Of a stretch of DNA of 64,000 nt, positions 43,990-56,016 are shown in pieces. A program made the translations under genes and the position numbers. Every line of letters starts with the position of its first letter. Within the stretch, counting starts at the first letter, position 1. The stretch is from NCBI RefSeq assembly GCF_901709675.1, contig NC_051087.1, positions 11,579,384 to 11,643,383 of the forward strand, written 5' to 3'. The notes under the pieces were generated by a model. The model was not told the origin of the DNA. It made no database searches and saw only the letters and a list, made by a program, of their open reading frames with translations. The stretch comes from Syngnathus acus. Lineage: Eukaryota; Chordata; Actinopteri; Syngnathiformes; Syngnathidae.

Positions 43990-45196
43990 AAATCCATTAC
44001 TTCAGATTATTTATTATTAATTCATGGTTCACTTGACACTTGTTTGTGTGGGTTTTCTCTCAGTACCCAGGTTTCAAAGCATGCATGTTGCTTAATATAA
44101 GATTCCAAATGGGCCAGACTTGTGAATAAAATTGTTGTTTACCTCTTTTTGTTCTGTTATGCCCTTGCGGGCCATACCAGCATCACCCCCAAAGTCACTG
44201 GTAGGAAATACTGTCGATGGATGGATGATTGATCGAGACATTTTTCATGACATTTATCATGTGAGAAGATATTCCACAAAGATTGGAAGACTGAGCTTGA
44301 AGGGGACAAAAAAAGGTCAGATTAGCTCAATTCATTTTCTGTAGTGATGATTTAAATGACAAGACTCAAACAATCAAACAAACATATCATATTAAATTAT
44401 CTTTCACGGTACCATGGCACTGTTATCATTATATTGCTTTTTAGCTCTTTCTTGTGTCGCACCAAAAACATCTTATTCTGAAAATTGACAAATCATGACA
44501 GTTCAGTATAACTCGGCTCAGTACAGCAGGGCATGTCAAACCCAGATCTGTTTTGTGTTTCCATCATGGCGCTATAGGTGAGAATGTGTGGCATTGTGTG
44601 CTCTTTCTTCTTGGCATGCACACTGTTTATTACAAGTACAAGATGGGCTAAATTGAGAGAAAGCAACACTTACCGTCTTCCAATACCATTTATGTTTTCT
44701 ATCTTGGGAAGCTGTAATTGTTTTGTGACCATCTGTAACTGTGATGCTTTGCTCCATTAGTCAGGCACGGACCACCCTACCTGGTGGTAATCAAAAACAT
44801 TAACCATTTAAAATGTAAAAATACACCCAGGAGATTAAATAAGAATGTTGCATCAGTCACTTTTCATTCCTGCTGGTTCTGCTTGGTTATGTTATTTCTG
44901 TCTAAGGGTCATTCCAAATCCTTGAATCTCGACCTGGGAACACATTGCACTCATTTTACGTCAGTTAATTAGTGAAACAGATGCTTTGTCTCTTTTGTCA
45001 TTACATCAATGTTTATTTCTTGGATCCTACAAGGTATTTGTTTAGTTGGCGCGCCGAATGGGCACATGAACTGGGAGGGAACGAGGCAGGGAGGGAGAAG
45101 ACAAAGAACAGCAAATGCCGTGATTCTTAATGTATTTTCACGGAGCCACGAAACACCCTTCAATTAATGTTTTGATGTGAATATATTGTTCTGTGT
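43990..45196. other. Intergenic stretch with a possible SINE tail remnant
   Basis: A GATGGATGGATGATTGAT patch at 44216-44233 may be the end of a decayed SINE. The rest is unique and without gene support. Confidence 0.4.
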
Positions 45197-45198
45197 GA

Positions 45199-45537
45199 AG
45201 CGGTGGCATGGTAAATTAATTGTCTTCAAGCATTCTTTGTTTGAATCTCATGTTGAGTCTGCCTGTGTGGAATTTATTTGTGCTCGCCATGCTAAAGTAT
45301 TTTTATTTCCCCTCATGTTTGTCTGCGATTCTGAAACATCCATGGCTCGGTTAATTAAAGACTCTGAATTGCCCATAGGTGTGAATGTGAGTGTCAGTGG
45401 TTGTTTGTTTGTGTGCTCTCTGCCATTGCCTGGTGACTGATCCCGGCAGTACCCTGCTTCTTGCCTCAAGCCAGCTGTGATGGTTTCCAGCTCACCCGCA
45501 ACGCTAATAAGGGAAAGCGGTATAGGCAACTGATGGA
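45199..45537 (+). repeat. Old, diverged SINE copy
   Basis: Plus-strand copy. The head (AAGCGGTGGCATGG), body (GCCTGTGTGGAATTTATTTG; TTGCCCATAGGTGTGAATGTG) and 3' part (AAGCGGTATAGGCAACTGATGGA) can be followed in order with many changes. The tail is a single ATGGA. Confidence 0.75.
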
Positions 45538-48493
45538 GCTTGCTGGAAAATGAGCATCTGATAACAAGAGCAACTATGCCAGATGCAAGTCTGCCTCTGT
45601 CATATTTATGTGAATGAATGAAAACAGTGGTACAGGAACTACGTACAAAACTTCAACATGTCAAGTACCACTAATGATGCTACAGTCAAACTTGAAGTTA
45701 TTTTCTCAGATGTTGGCACAATAAGCAATATCTGTAGAGAAACCATTTGATAGAATGATTTTTTTTCTTTAATATTTGATGTGGTTCTCTTGTGTAATTA
45801 TCTGTGGTTCTATTGTGTATTTATCCGTCACCCTTGCTCTTTGGGAACAGTGTGAACGTAGAGATTTGTTATTCAGTATTCACTTAATTAAATAAGGCAA
45901 TTCAATCTCTTTTAAAGTCCACTATTTCGTCTGTTAATGCGGAGCTCAACATTTGCATATTGTTCTTTAACATAAGTTGACTTATTCCTTTTTTTCAATT
46001 TCCTTCCTTGCTCTCCGATGTGCATTAAAATTCCACTCCAATCTTCAGCGCCCACCCCACTGGCATCCACCCCTCCAATTTCTGCAAGCTGGAACGATTC
46101 ACCAGGTTTTAACTAAATTCCTTGTCTGTCTCGCTAATTGCTCTCTAAATGCATGATGGAGAAAATGATTTTCATCGAGTGCTGCAGGAGTGAAAGAGCC
46201 TTTCAGCATTGTTCTGGTTGTCTAGGTAACCCATGCACAAAGACACACAATACCACAAGCACTCGTGATGGGTGGACATGTAAGTATGTGGACACCTTGG
46301 CCTTCTCTCCTCACACTTTGGAAAATCTCTGTTATTTCTCCACCGTTATATTTTCACACATAAAGAAAAAAAGGGAGACCTATCTATTGCTAAATTCAGA
46401 AACTCTATATTTGTTCACTCCTAGGGAAAAGATGCAAATTCGTTGCTCTCTATATACTTATAGCGTTTGAGTACATTCCCATGCATTTTTGGTAATTTGC
46501 TGAATTGGATAAATTAGTGTAATATGCACCTTTACTGATGGAAATGTTCTCTAAGGGAACCTCTAAATATGCACTGTACATTAAAAAAAAAATCACTTGC
46601 TGAAAAACACGTTAGCTTACCTAATAATGAGAACATAACCATGATTATTAAAAGATGCAAACCCATCTCACTAGCTTCCATGCAGAACGTGTAGAGGTGG
46701 AGAACCTTTCTCTCATGAGCTGTACTGCTTACTTGTCTGACATTGTACAATTTCAGACAGAGTAACAATGACATCATAATTCAAAACATTACCGAGTTTT
46801 TACAGAGAAACAAAAAGCATCTTGTGTCACAATTATGTCACTAGGCCGACATGTTCTTGTTCTATTTCTTTTCGTCAGCAGAGAAAACCGAACACGCTTT
46901 TACACTGACACGGTACAGAAACATAACTTTGTCTTGTTTTGTGACATTCAAACATGTTGCAGTAGTTGCTTGACTTGTCAGAATTGGGTCCCTTTAAAAT
47001 AAATAAATGTGCTCCAAGACTATGTATGGTTGAAATCTGTGACACAATTGAATGTGGAATCTGCTTAAAACGACATTCAACTATCTCTGATTCAAATGTT
47101 TTAAAACTGTGACATCAAATATCAAGATACGGCAAATATACTGTATCTAAGCAGCCTGTGGAAACCGTGATTAAAGATGTCAACTGAGGTTTGGAAGGGG
47201 TGTTTATCACCAAGCAATCATAAAAAGCTCACATAAAAAAACATCACGTCATGAATATGAGAATACTTATTTGGAAAGCTGTGTGTTATAATGAAGGATC
47301 AATGACAATGAATGATGAATGCACTGTACATGATCAACTTTAAAGGATCCATTTTCATGTCACATTATAAATAGTCCACCCAAAAATTCGCAGAGAAAAG
47401 GTGTTGATTTTGTCGCTAGCACCCCAGATTCTGCAGAGCAATTCTTCCTAGTTTAAAAGTTGACTTTCTGCAAGCATTAAAAACAACCTAAAATGACTAA
47501 CTAGTAAGCAAATGAAAGTAATCATGAATTAAGAATTCTCTTGGGAAATTATTTGCAAAAGCAAAACACTGTGACAAATTGTTGTTATAAAATAATCATC
47601 ATCAATATTCTCTTTGTCCCACTTGGGGCAGATCTATTTGCATTACTCATAAAGTGTAAAACATTTACCCAAACTACTGGTTTGAGGCAGAACAAGTTAT
47701 ATCAACATAAACAGAAACTTCTGAGTGATTGCGAGAGCTGGACAATGGCGTAGCTTGTTGCAGTACAAGTCTCGATCCACTTATTGAAAACATGCAAACA
47801 GAATGCAAATCACAATAAATTGAGTAATTCTACATATTTTGTGAAACAGTTTTCAAATTATACATCATGTAAAACAATTACAGTGTGATCATTTATTTTC
47901 TCTCCCCCCTCAGCAGTGTCAATTCTACCTGTGATAATGGTTGTTATAGTTTTTGGACGTTTTAAAACATTGTCTGTTGGGGTTGCATTTTTCCTCTTCA
48001 AATGAGAAGCGGAAGGCAAGTGATTCGTCTCCTTGCTGCATTGGAGATCGATGTCAGGAAGAGGGTTAATTAAAATTCTGACAGAGATCCAAATTCCCAT
48101 ATTTTTTTATAGAACTTTAAGTGCATCAGCAGTTGCAGCACAACATACATTACGCTGGCTCTACTCCCATTTTCTGTTTAGCAGATTTTTGTTTCTATCG
48201 ATCGTCCGACCTACCTACATTTTATTATTCTCATTCTGTTCAGAGTTTAACCGGAGACTTTCGTAATCTTCTTAGCGACATTTTCTTTGTTAAAAATGAC
48301 TAGCGGCAAATTGAGCTTTATTTCTAGTGGGTTCTTTTGTAGCTGCTTGTTTTTGTTGACTGATTTCTATCACTCTTTCTGACTTCTATCACAGTTCCTG
48401 TTCTTAACAAGCAGCAGGTAAATAAATCGACACATTTTATGATGTAGACTGAAATTGAGCTTTACCTCCTTTAAAGACCAGCATCCGCCACTG
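45538..48493. other. Intergenic stretch, no gene seen
   Basis: 3 kb of AT-rich unique DNA. No open frame, repeat or RNA gene can be supported. Confidence 0.45.
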
Positions 48494-48622
<129 letters not shown>

Positions 48623-48782
48623 CATTTTTTTTTTTTCTGGTCCTAATGACGTGCCCCCCCATCTCCAGTGCTATTTGCGCCTATGGTCATAGCCATCTAG
48701 TGCTTCATGCTCAGGAATGTTATACGTTCATTTATATCATCAACAAAACAGTCACGTCTATTTCATTTTTATTTTTCCGGTT

Positions 48783-49010
48783 GTGTGGTGGCAAGTTGGA
48801 CCAGCACATCTACCTCAGAGTTCCGAAATTCAAAGCCTGTGTATGATACCGGTTCTTGCGCCCATGTTCCAAAAACATATTTCATGTAATAATTTGAATT
48901 GTAATTTTAAAGTTTACAAAGTTACCTATAGGTTTGAATGATTGTCTATGATTATTTGAACCTTGTGATTAGCTGGTGTATTCTGCCTCTTGCCTAAATT
49001 CGGTTTGGAT
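48783..49010 (+). repeat. Probable very old SINE copy
   Basis: TGTGGTGGCAAGTTGGACCA with ATCTACCTCAGAGTTCCG after it follows the SINE head. CATGTTCCAAAAACAT, CCTATAGGTTTGAATG and GATTAGCTGGTGTATTCTGC follow body segments in the right order. Large parts are missing or replaced by AT-rich DNA. Confidence 0.5.
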
Positions 49011-50228
49011 GTTTTTGTCTTACAGTGGTATTTATGACTACAAGTATCTACTAAAGGAGCTGTTGAATAAAAAGGAATTAAAAAAAAAATGTTTACGTTG
49101 TAACAGGCAGTTATCAAATCACCCCACTGAAAGAATCTATTTGCCTGAAAACATCCCTGGTCTTCCGAGCTCACACATGATGAGTGCATGTGTGTGTTTA
49201 CTGTGCAAAACAAGAGCTTACTAGACAGCGCCGTGATGGATGGAGCAAGGTGTCTCTCCAGCTGGTGATCGTAATGAAGCTTTAGCCCGGGTGTCTGTGA
49301 GGCTGACAGAACTAGATTATCTTTTACAAAGTTGTCCTCCAGTTGGATGGATTCTGCTGGAGGGAAGACCACACGCATACACATCTAAGCGCAGACACGC
49401 ACAATCAGACCTCTGCCTTGGAAATGATAGATGCAGGTCTCAGTGAAGCTCAGAGCTCAAGGGATATAACTTTGAGACAATGAGACCTAATTTCTCATTT
49501 TTAACCATAGATGATGTGTCCAGGGATACAGCTGTGCTGGTGAGTGCAGACAAAGATGGCTGATGAGTGCAGATGGTGGGCAAGCCAGCAGATTTTCTTC
49601 GAGGAAAAAAAGGGAGCATCATTCTATTTTAAACATTGTCCCTACATCTGAAAACACCAAAGTAAGATTTTTGAGACATTCAGTTTATTTGCTCAATTCG
49701 TATTTATTACACCGGTTTCAACTGCCTTTTACTGATATCTTCCATGCCCATCATTTACAATAATTTGATAGTCTTCCAAGAATAAACATAGTCACTGCTT
49801 AGCAAATGTGTGACCAAACTTTGTGTGGTGGGCATCACTTTTTAGTTGCCTGTGGCATTTATAAAAAGCAGCATTTGACAACGGTGTCCCTGAAGCAAAA
49901 GAAAACGGAACAAGTAATGTTCAAATGAAAGCATACATGTCATTGCATTTCTAGTGGCAGCATTGAAATAACTTTTAACTCTATAATGTAGTGTATAGGA
50001 ATATTTATTGAATGGTAATTTGATTTATATTCATGGACGTCTGAAAAGCATACTTGGAAGCGGTTTAATCAAATATAATACCATCATTCAGGCAGACAAG
50101 GGATACTTTGCCAGATATGGTATTGAGCATAGTTTTATTTTCATATTTGAGTCATTGATGTGTCGATCAAAATGAAAATGTCTATGTAAATATAAATATA
50201 AATGCAATAAAGATAAACTATTTGTCCG
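49011..50228. other. Intergenic stretch, no gene seen
   Basis: No supported gene. Overlapping short frames at 48926-49446 on both strands look incidental. Confidence 0.4.
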
Positions 50229-50475
50229 TCCATCCATCCATCCATCCATCCATCCATCCATCCATCCATACATACATCCATCCATCCATCCATCCATCCA
50301 TCCATACATACATACATACATACGTACATAAATACATGATGCTTCACAATTGGATGGATGGATGGATGGATGGATGGATGGATGGATGGATGGATGGATG
50401 GATGGATGGATGGATGGGTGGATGGGTGGATGGATGGATGGGTGGATGGGTGGATGGGTGGATGGGTGGACGAAC
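50229..50475. repeat. Opposed (CATC)n and (GGAT)n arrays
   Basis: A CATC/TACA array (50229-50325) is followed, after about 25 bases, by a GGAT/GGGT array (50352-50475). The arrays are complementary, so the region is an inverted repeat able to fold into a long hairpin. It may derive from two SINE tails in opposite orientation. Confidence 0.92.
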
Positions 50476-50699
50476 AGATGGACAGATGGATAGACAGAAT
50501 GGCTCGTCCATTGGGTTAGTATGCTCAATAATATTGCTTTTGTACCACTACCAACATCCACACATGCGAATACTGAGCAGGAATTGATCCGATGCTCGCT
50601 GCATTAAAATCACTAATGTAAACTACTATACAACCAGTGAACATGATTCGGTACATTTCACACCAATTAAGATGTACTAATGTGATGTGTGGCGAAATG

Positions 50700-50925
50700 A
50701 GGTCCACCAGTGAGCATCTATGCTCTGGCATTCCTGTGTGGATCGAGTTTGTATGTTCTCCACATGTCTGTGCACTCCAATTTCCTCCCCAAAACATGCG
50801 TGGTAGGTTAACCGAAGAATCCAAAATGGATGGTTGTTTGTTGTTATGTGCCTTTCGATTGGCAGCTGGAATAGGCTCAAGAACACCTACAACACAAGTG
50901 AAGATATGTGGGAAAGCATGGATGA
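50700..50925 (+). repeat. Diverged SINE copy, head eroded
   Basis: Body motifs TCCTGTGTGGATCGAGTTTG, CAATTTCCTCCCCAAAACAT and CGTGGTAGGTTAACCGAAGA are in order on the plus strand. The 3' half then shortens (GGCAGCTGGAATAGGCTCAAG) and ends near GGAAAGCATGGATGAT. Confidence 0.75.
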
Positions 50926-53900
50926 TTATTTGACGGAATCTGAACGTGCTTTAAGACTCACAAGGGTGAAAGATTTGGCCAAGAGAAAGATATTTCTGAT
51001 CTTCATGATCTGATGTTAATATTTCAAGCATTTTATTAATTTTGCAGTATTTTTGCATGCCGCAGCCATTGTTTTTCAGCCCCAAAATTTAGCAGCTATA
51101 CTGTTCAGTACTACCAATGTTTTAATGATCAAGCGGAAATAAATTGTTCAGATCTACCCAATTTTCACAAATATTTCAATTTGATCTTTTTTGTGTGTGT
51201 GCCATTTATCATGCTTCTGCAAATTGAATACACACTTATTACTGGAAACCCAGCATTGTCAAGGCTCACTTGGGTGCCTCAATTAGAATGAAATTCATCT
51301 TTAAAAATCAAAGCAATTCAATCATCGCCCTGGTATTTAATGACAAATGTGTTGTTCAGCATGTGGGCTATGTGGCGCTTAACAAGAAATAACGACATTC
51401 GTCATGTAAGTCGATGCTTTATACTTGCTTCATTATTTTATACGCCCACATGCTTGAAAAAAAAAAGTGTCCTTTCTGTTTCAGCTCCCCACATCCTGGA
51501 GGTAATCCATCAATAATTAGGGTTATTAAACTTGAATGTACTTTAAGTGACTTGCTTGGCTTCTCTGCCTTAAATGAGGAATTACATTTAATCGATTTTC
51601 ACTGCCTACTTCACTCTTCCCTGATTGTTGTGGTCTGGCAGTTACATACTGCTGCACATTTGACAGCAGGCTGACCAACAGGCATAGCAGAAGACAGATA
51701 TACATCATAACCATCCGTCCATCCATCCAGAGGAAGATAAGTTAAAAAGTTTTGAAATACAGTATATCGTTTGCTCAAGCAACATAAATGTAGGAGAACT
51801 GAAACATCATTGTATTATGGCTGTGGAATGTTTGATAACCACTAGGTAGAAGTTAACGTTGAAATTGACTGTTTCGCAAAAAAAAAAACCCTGTGTTTTT
51901 TCTTTAAGATTTAATGATTAATTACATAATGAATCAATCCAATCAACAAATAATTAATTAATTAATCATCCAATCAATCAAATAATTGGACAGTATTTAT
52001 TGTTTGAGCCAATGAGTGAATTTCCACCCACATGAGCGCTCTATTATGAGCAGTGTACACTTTACTGGGCATGAGTTAAGCCCAGTGTCATAAAAATGTC
52101 AATTATGCAAAATGCATTTATTAAATTGGTCAATTGGGATCACTTAAAAGTAATTTTGATGTGCTTTTTGACAAAAGTTCAAATGAAGTTCAAATTCAGT
52201 GAAGTAGAACAGGTCACATTCCATTTGATACTGCATGCTTACAGTTGTTACTGAATACTGAACGGATTCCAAACAGTATGCGGACACTCACTAAAACAGC
52301 ATCATACCAAAGACAAGAGACCTCTTCGGGCTCAGAGATTCAAAATGCTAACATATTCCTAAATACCACCGTGTTAGGCTACTTTGCTGCCAGCCTTGTA
52401 ATTTTCACATGAATATTGCATCTGTGCTTCTTTAACATCTCACTCTGTCTTATTATGTCAAACACAGGGTTGGATCTGTCTCCCTGTAGGAAGAGTGGAC
52501 GGCTTCCACTGCCTGCAGCCTGGTTCTCGGGCTGCCTGTGTGAGATTGAAGCTTTTCTTTCTGCTTGGTGAGTGAGCACAAAGAATGAACGGGCAAAGAG
52601 GGAGCGGGAGAATATGATGGAGGAGGAGGGGGTGCAAAGATGGCTGCTTCAAAGAGAGACCTCCAGCGATGTGCCTGAGGTTCCCATCTGTCAGCAAGTG
52701 TGCGACGTACGACATATACTACCCTTGCGAAGAAGTGCGCACGCAGGCTCCTCACGCATAAAATCATACAAAGACTTTTTTGTGGCTAAGAGGCAATGAT
52801 GATAATGACAGAGAAGGGTGACACATAGGATGACAGACAGGCAGATCTCCACAAGCTTTGCCTGATAGGAGAGAGGGAGAGCTTCATGGATTTCAAGCTT
52901 TCGCTGTCTTTAAAACCACCCTGGGCGCTGTCCTAAATCCAGAGGCCGAATGCAGATGATCACAAAAAAGAGGAAATGGCCACAGCAATGTAACGCTGAA
53001 CGGTATAAATCAATTACGGTTGAATGCATGGTGAAACGGGGGAAAAGCTACCCACGGTTTACAACTAAATGAGAGCATGGTGTTGAAATATTGCATGCAC
53101 CCACATCATAAATTCGACCAATATAGTATACTTCTGTTGGTATGAATTGATCTCATGCAATAATAATGCACTCCATAAAATGTTGAGAATATGCACATTA
53201 TGTTGCTTGGTGAAGTGCACAAAACCAAGGGAAACTCACAGGCCTTCAAATGCAGTTACACTGTTAAAGATAATAGCAACAGAAATGTTTAATATATTCA
53301 TGCAACCAGAGAGTGATCCGTTTCAGTTAAACACACCCTGGCACACCATTTTGGCTCCATCAATCCTCACTTCAACGGGCTAACTGAGAGCTAGTTGAGT
53401 GGGGTGACAAAGGGAAATCCATGCAACATTATCCATCTCATCAAGTTCTTTAGGTAAAGTGAATTCAGAGTGCTTTAAACATTTACTAGGACTAAGAACA
53501 ATGTAGGACTGAATTGTGGTAACATTCCTGTTAAGAATTCTCCATGTTAGTTACGTTATTCAGCCGTGCTTTGATTTGAAGTAAGGTGCTTTATTTTGAA
53601 GGCTGTTGTCAGATGATACCACTTCCTGTTTCACATTCCTATACATACATGTTGGTTACAGTGGTACAGCAGTTGTTGACGATGTAAGTGGGTCTCCTAA
53701 CAAGAGAAATGAGCGATCACGTGTCTAACCTTTAGGAAAATGTAGAATTGCTCCAAATGTTTGTTTACATTCCTTTAGAGGTCTGTTTTTGCGTGTTAAC
53801 ACAATTGCGAATTAGGAACTTTTTGATAACTCGTTAGCCTGCACAGTACTTCCTGTTAACGTGTGTGTTATTCACCTACAGTTAAAGACAGCATTTGTGA

Positions 53901-54022
53901 ATATAACGTCATTTGCGGTCAAAAGAGGCAATCCGACCGGACTTCCACACTGACACACCAAGCAAGAAGTTGGCGCAGTAGACGAACCCGTCATTCGGCT
54001 TTCTGATGAGAGACAACCCTAT
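50926..54022. other. Intergenic stretch, one weak exon candidate
   Basis: Mostly unique DNA. At 52468-52567 a stretch bounded by AAACACAG and TTG|GTGAGTGAG is open in one frame and could be an exon, but nothing adjoins it. An AATC/ATTA-rich patch lies at 51940-51985. Otherwise I see nothing. Confidence 0.35.
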
Positions 54023-54024
54023 TA

Positions 54025-54332
54025 CCGTATTTTCCGGACTATAAGGCGCAACAGACTATAAAGCGCACCTTCAATGAATGGCCCATTTTAAAACTGTGTC
54101 CATATATAAGGCGGACCGGACTATAAGGCGCACCATTAATGCAATCACAATATAATAACTTGAAATAGTGAAAACAATAACAATATATCAATAATGTTAA
54201 TATCACACAACACATTTGGCCCGCGGGCCGGAATTTGGTCCATATATAAGGCGCACTGGACTATAAGGCGCACTGTCGGCTTTTCAGAAAATTTGAGGTT
54301 TTTAGGTGTGCCTTATAGTCCGGAAAATACGG
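54025..54332. mobile_element. TA-flanked MITE with CCGTATTTTCC termini, short form
   Basis: The 308-bp element has inverted repeats CCGTATTTTCCGGACTATAA and the same sequence in complement at the right end, with a TA duplication at 54023-54024 and 54333-54334. The motif GGACTATAAGGCGCA recurs several times near both ends. It is the same family as 17003-17860 but lacks that element's interior. Confidence 0.88.
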
Positions 54333-54334
54333 TA

Positions 54335-55133
54335 CTTTGAGAGGTAGCTGGTGGCTACATATTCCCGTCGGGGTGGTGAAGGCCCCAAGATGATGAAAGA
54401 TACTAGATTAAGTAAGATCAATTTTTCTCGGTAACAGCTAAGGTATTTTATTAATATTTATACTATAAATAAGTAATAGACGGTTGAGTGAGACATGGTT
54501 TCAGCGCATTCATTAGATGTCCAGAGTATGTCGGTAGTAAGACCAGTCGTAAGAGCTTATTTTTCCATGATTTTGAAACCACTTTACATACTTTTTTTTT
54601 TTCATTTGGCATGTTTGTTAGCAACACCCCTCTCTTTGTAGTGTCAAATTTCTGAGACATTTTTTATTCACTTTACAGTTACTTTGAACATTAAAAACAG
54701 CAGTGCCATCTGACATCAGAGATCAGGAACTGAAAAGATTGCTTTTACTCTTGCTTCTTTAAAGCTGAGAAAGTGTTCACATCACATGCTTTAACCGCTT
54801 TGCGTCAGCTTAATGCTTGTTACAATTACTAATTAGAGAGGTTTTGAGGTGCTGGGAGCATTATTTTGCAAGGTTTATTTATTATTCGCATGAGGAAAAT
54901 GAGGATGCAGCTGTTAACATAGTATCAGTGAACACAAACACACACATGCCCACAAATGCACACTGAACATAAAAAAAAAATGTTACTAAGAACATCCAAT
55001 CAACAAATCAATGTTAATATACATGTTACATAAATGGGGAATTTGGTGTGAAGAAAATCATTTCGGTCATGTTTGAGAAATGTAAAATCTGGGCAAAATC
55101 AGTGGATACTACAACTACTACTGGTTCTACTAC
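54335..55133. other. Intergenic stretch between two related MITEs
   Basis: No gene seen. Part of it (about 54750-54880) reads like unique moderate-GC DNA with TAATTAG homeodomain-type cores and might be a regulatory element. Confidence 0.35.
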
Positions 55134-55135
55134 TA

Positions 55136-55931
55136 CCGTAATTTTCGGACTATAAGTCGCACCGGAGTATAAGTCGCACCAGCCATAAAATGCCCAAAAA
55201 TGTGAAAAAAACATATATAAGTCGCTCCGGAGTATAAGTCGCATTTGGGGGGCAATTTATTCGACAAAATTCAACACCAAGAACAGACATGAACGAGCAA
55301 CAACAGGCTAAACGATACGGTATGCTAACGTGACAAACACAAACGAGGAGCTGAGAACGGGCCTGACGTAACATTCAGTTATTTAAAAAAAACTATTACA
55401 TAAATAACACGTTTATAAAACCATCTGTGTCACTCCAATTCATTAAATCCATCGATCGTCCTTTGTCAACCATGCCGTGTGCCGCGCCGCAGTTCAAATT
55501 ATTCCACAGGCCCATACAACGATATATAAACTATATTTTAAATAACTATCACATAAACAACAATATTATCAAACCATTTGTGTCACTCCAAATCATTAAA
55601 TCCATCGAACAAATTTCTCGTCCTTTATGTCATCCTGGTGACAGAGGACATGTCCAGAGGGTATGGCGCTTTAAAGTGTTAATTACTTTATTTGATTTTT
55701 CCTCTCTATTTTTCATGTTTTGAATATGTTCAAGATAAAGATACCAAAGCATGTGAAGTGATCAACTATACTAAAAATAACATGTGAAGTGGTCAACTAT
55801 ACTTGTAAGTGATGTGTTCATGATCAAGTAAAAATTTGTGAAAAAAAACATATATAAGTCGCTCCTGAGTATAAGTCGCCCCCCCACCCAAACTATGAAA
55901 AAAAACGCGACTTATAGTCCGAAAATTACGG
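55136..55931. mobile_element. TA-flanked MITE with CCGTAATTTTCGG termini
   Basis: The 796-bp element has inverted repeats starting CCGTAATTTTCGGACTATAA on both sides and a TA duplication (55134-55135 and 55932-55933). It sits inside a (TAC)n microsatellite. Subterminal motifs AGTATAAGTCGC and ACATATATAAGTCGCTCC occur near both ends. The interior has a direct duplication offset by 153 bases (from 55391 and 55544). Its termini resemble those at 17003 and 54025 (GTCGC in place of GGCGC), so it is a sister subfamily. No transposase seen. Confidence 0.85.
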
Positions 55932-55933
<2 letters not shown>

Positions 55934-55968
<35 letters not shown>

Positions 55969-56016
55969 GCTAAAACTACTACAACTAATAATAATAATAA
56001 CAATAATAATAATAGA
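55934..56016. repeat. (TAC)n and (ATA)n microsatellite
   Basis: TAC run continuing the repeat that was split by the MITE, then an ATA/ACA-rich run. Confidence 0.92.

Noticed and set aside
52453-52767. 104-codon minus-strand frame with a Pro-rich stretch
   Set aside because: Does not resemble a known protein; the Pro run comes from a GGAGGAGGAGGGGG tract, and opposite-strand frames of similar length exist.
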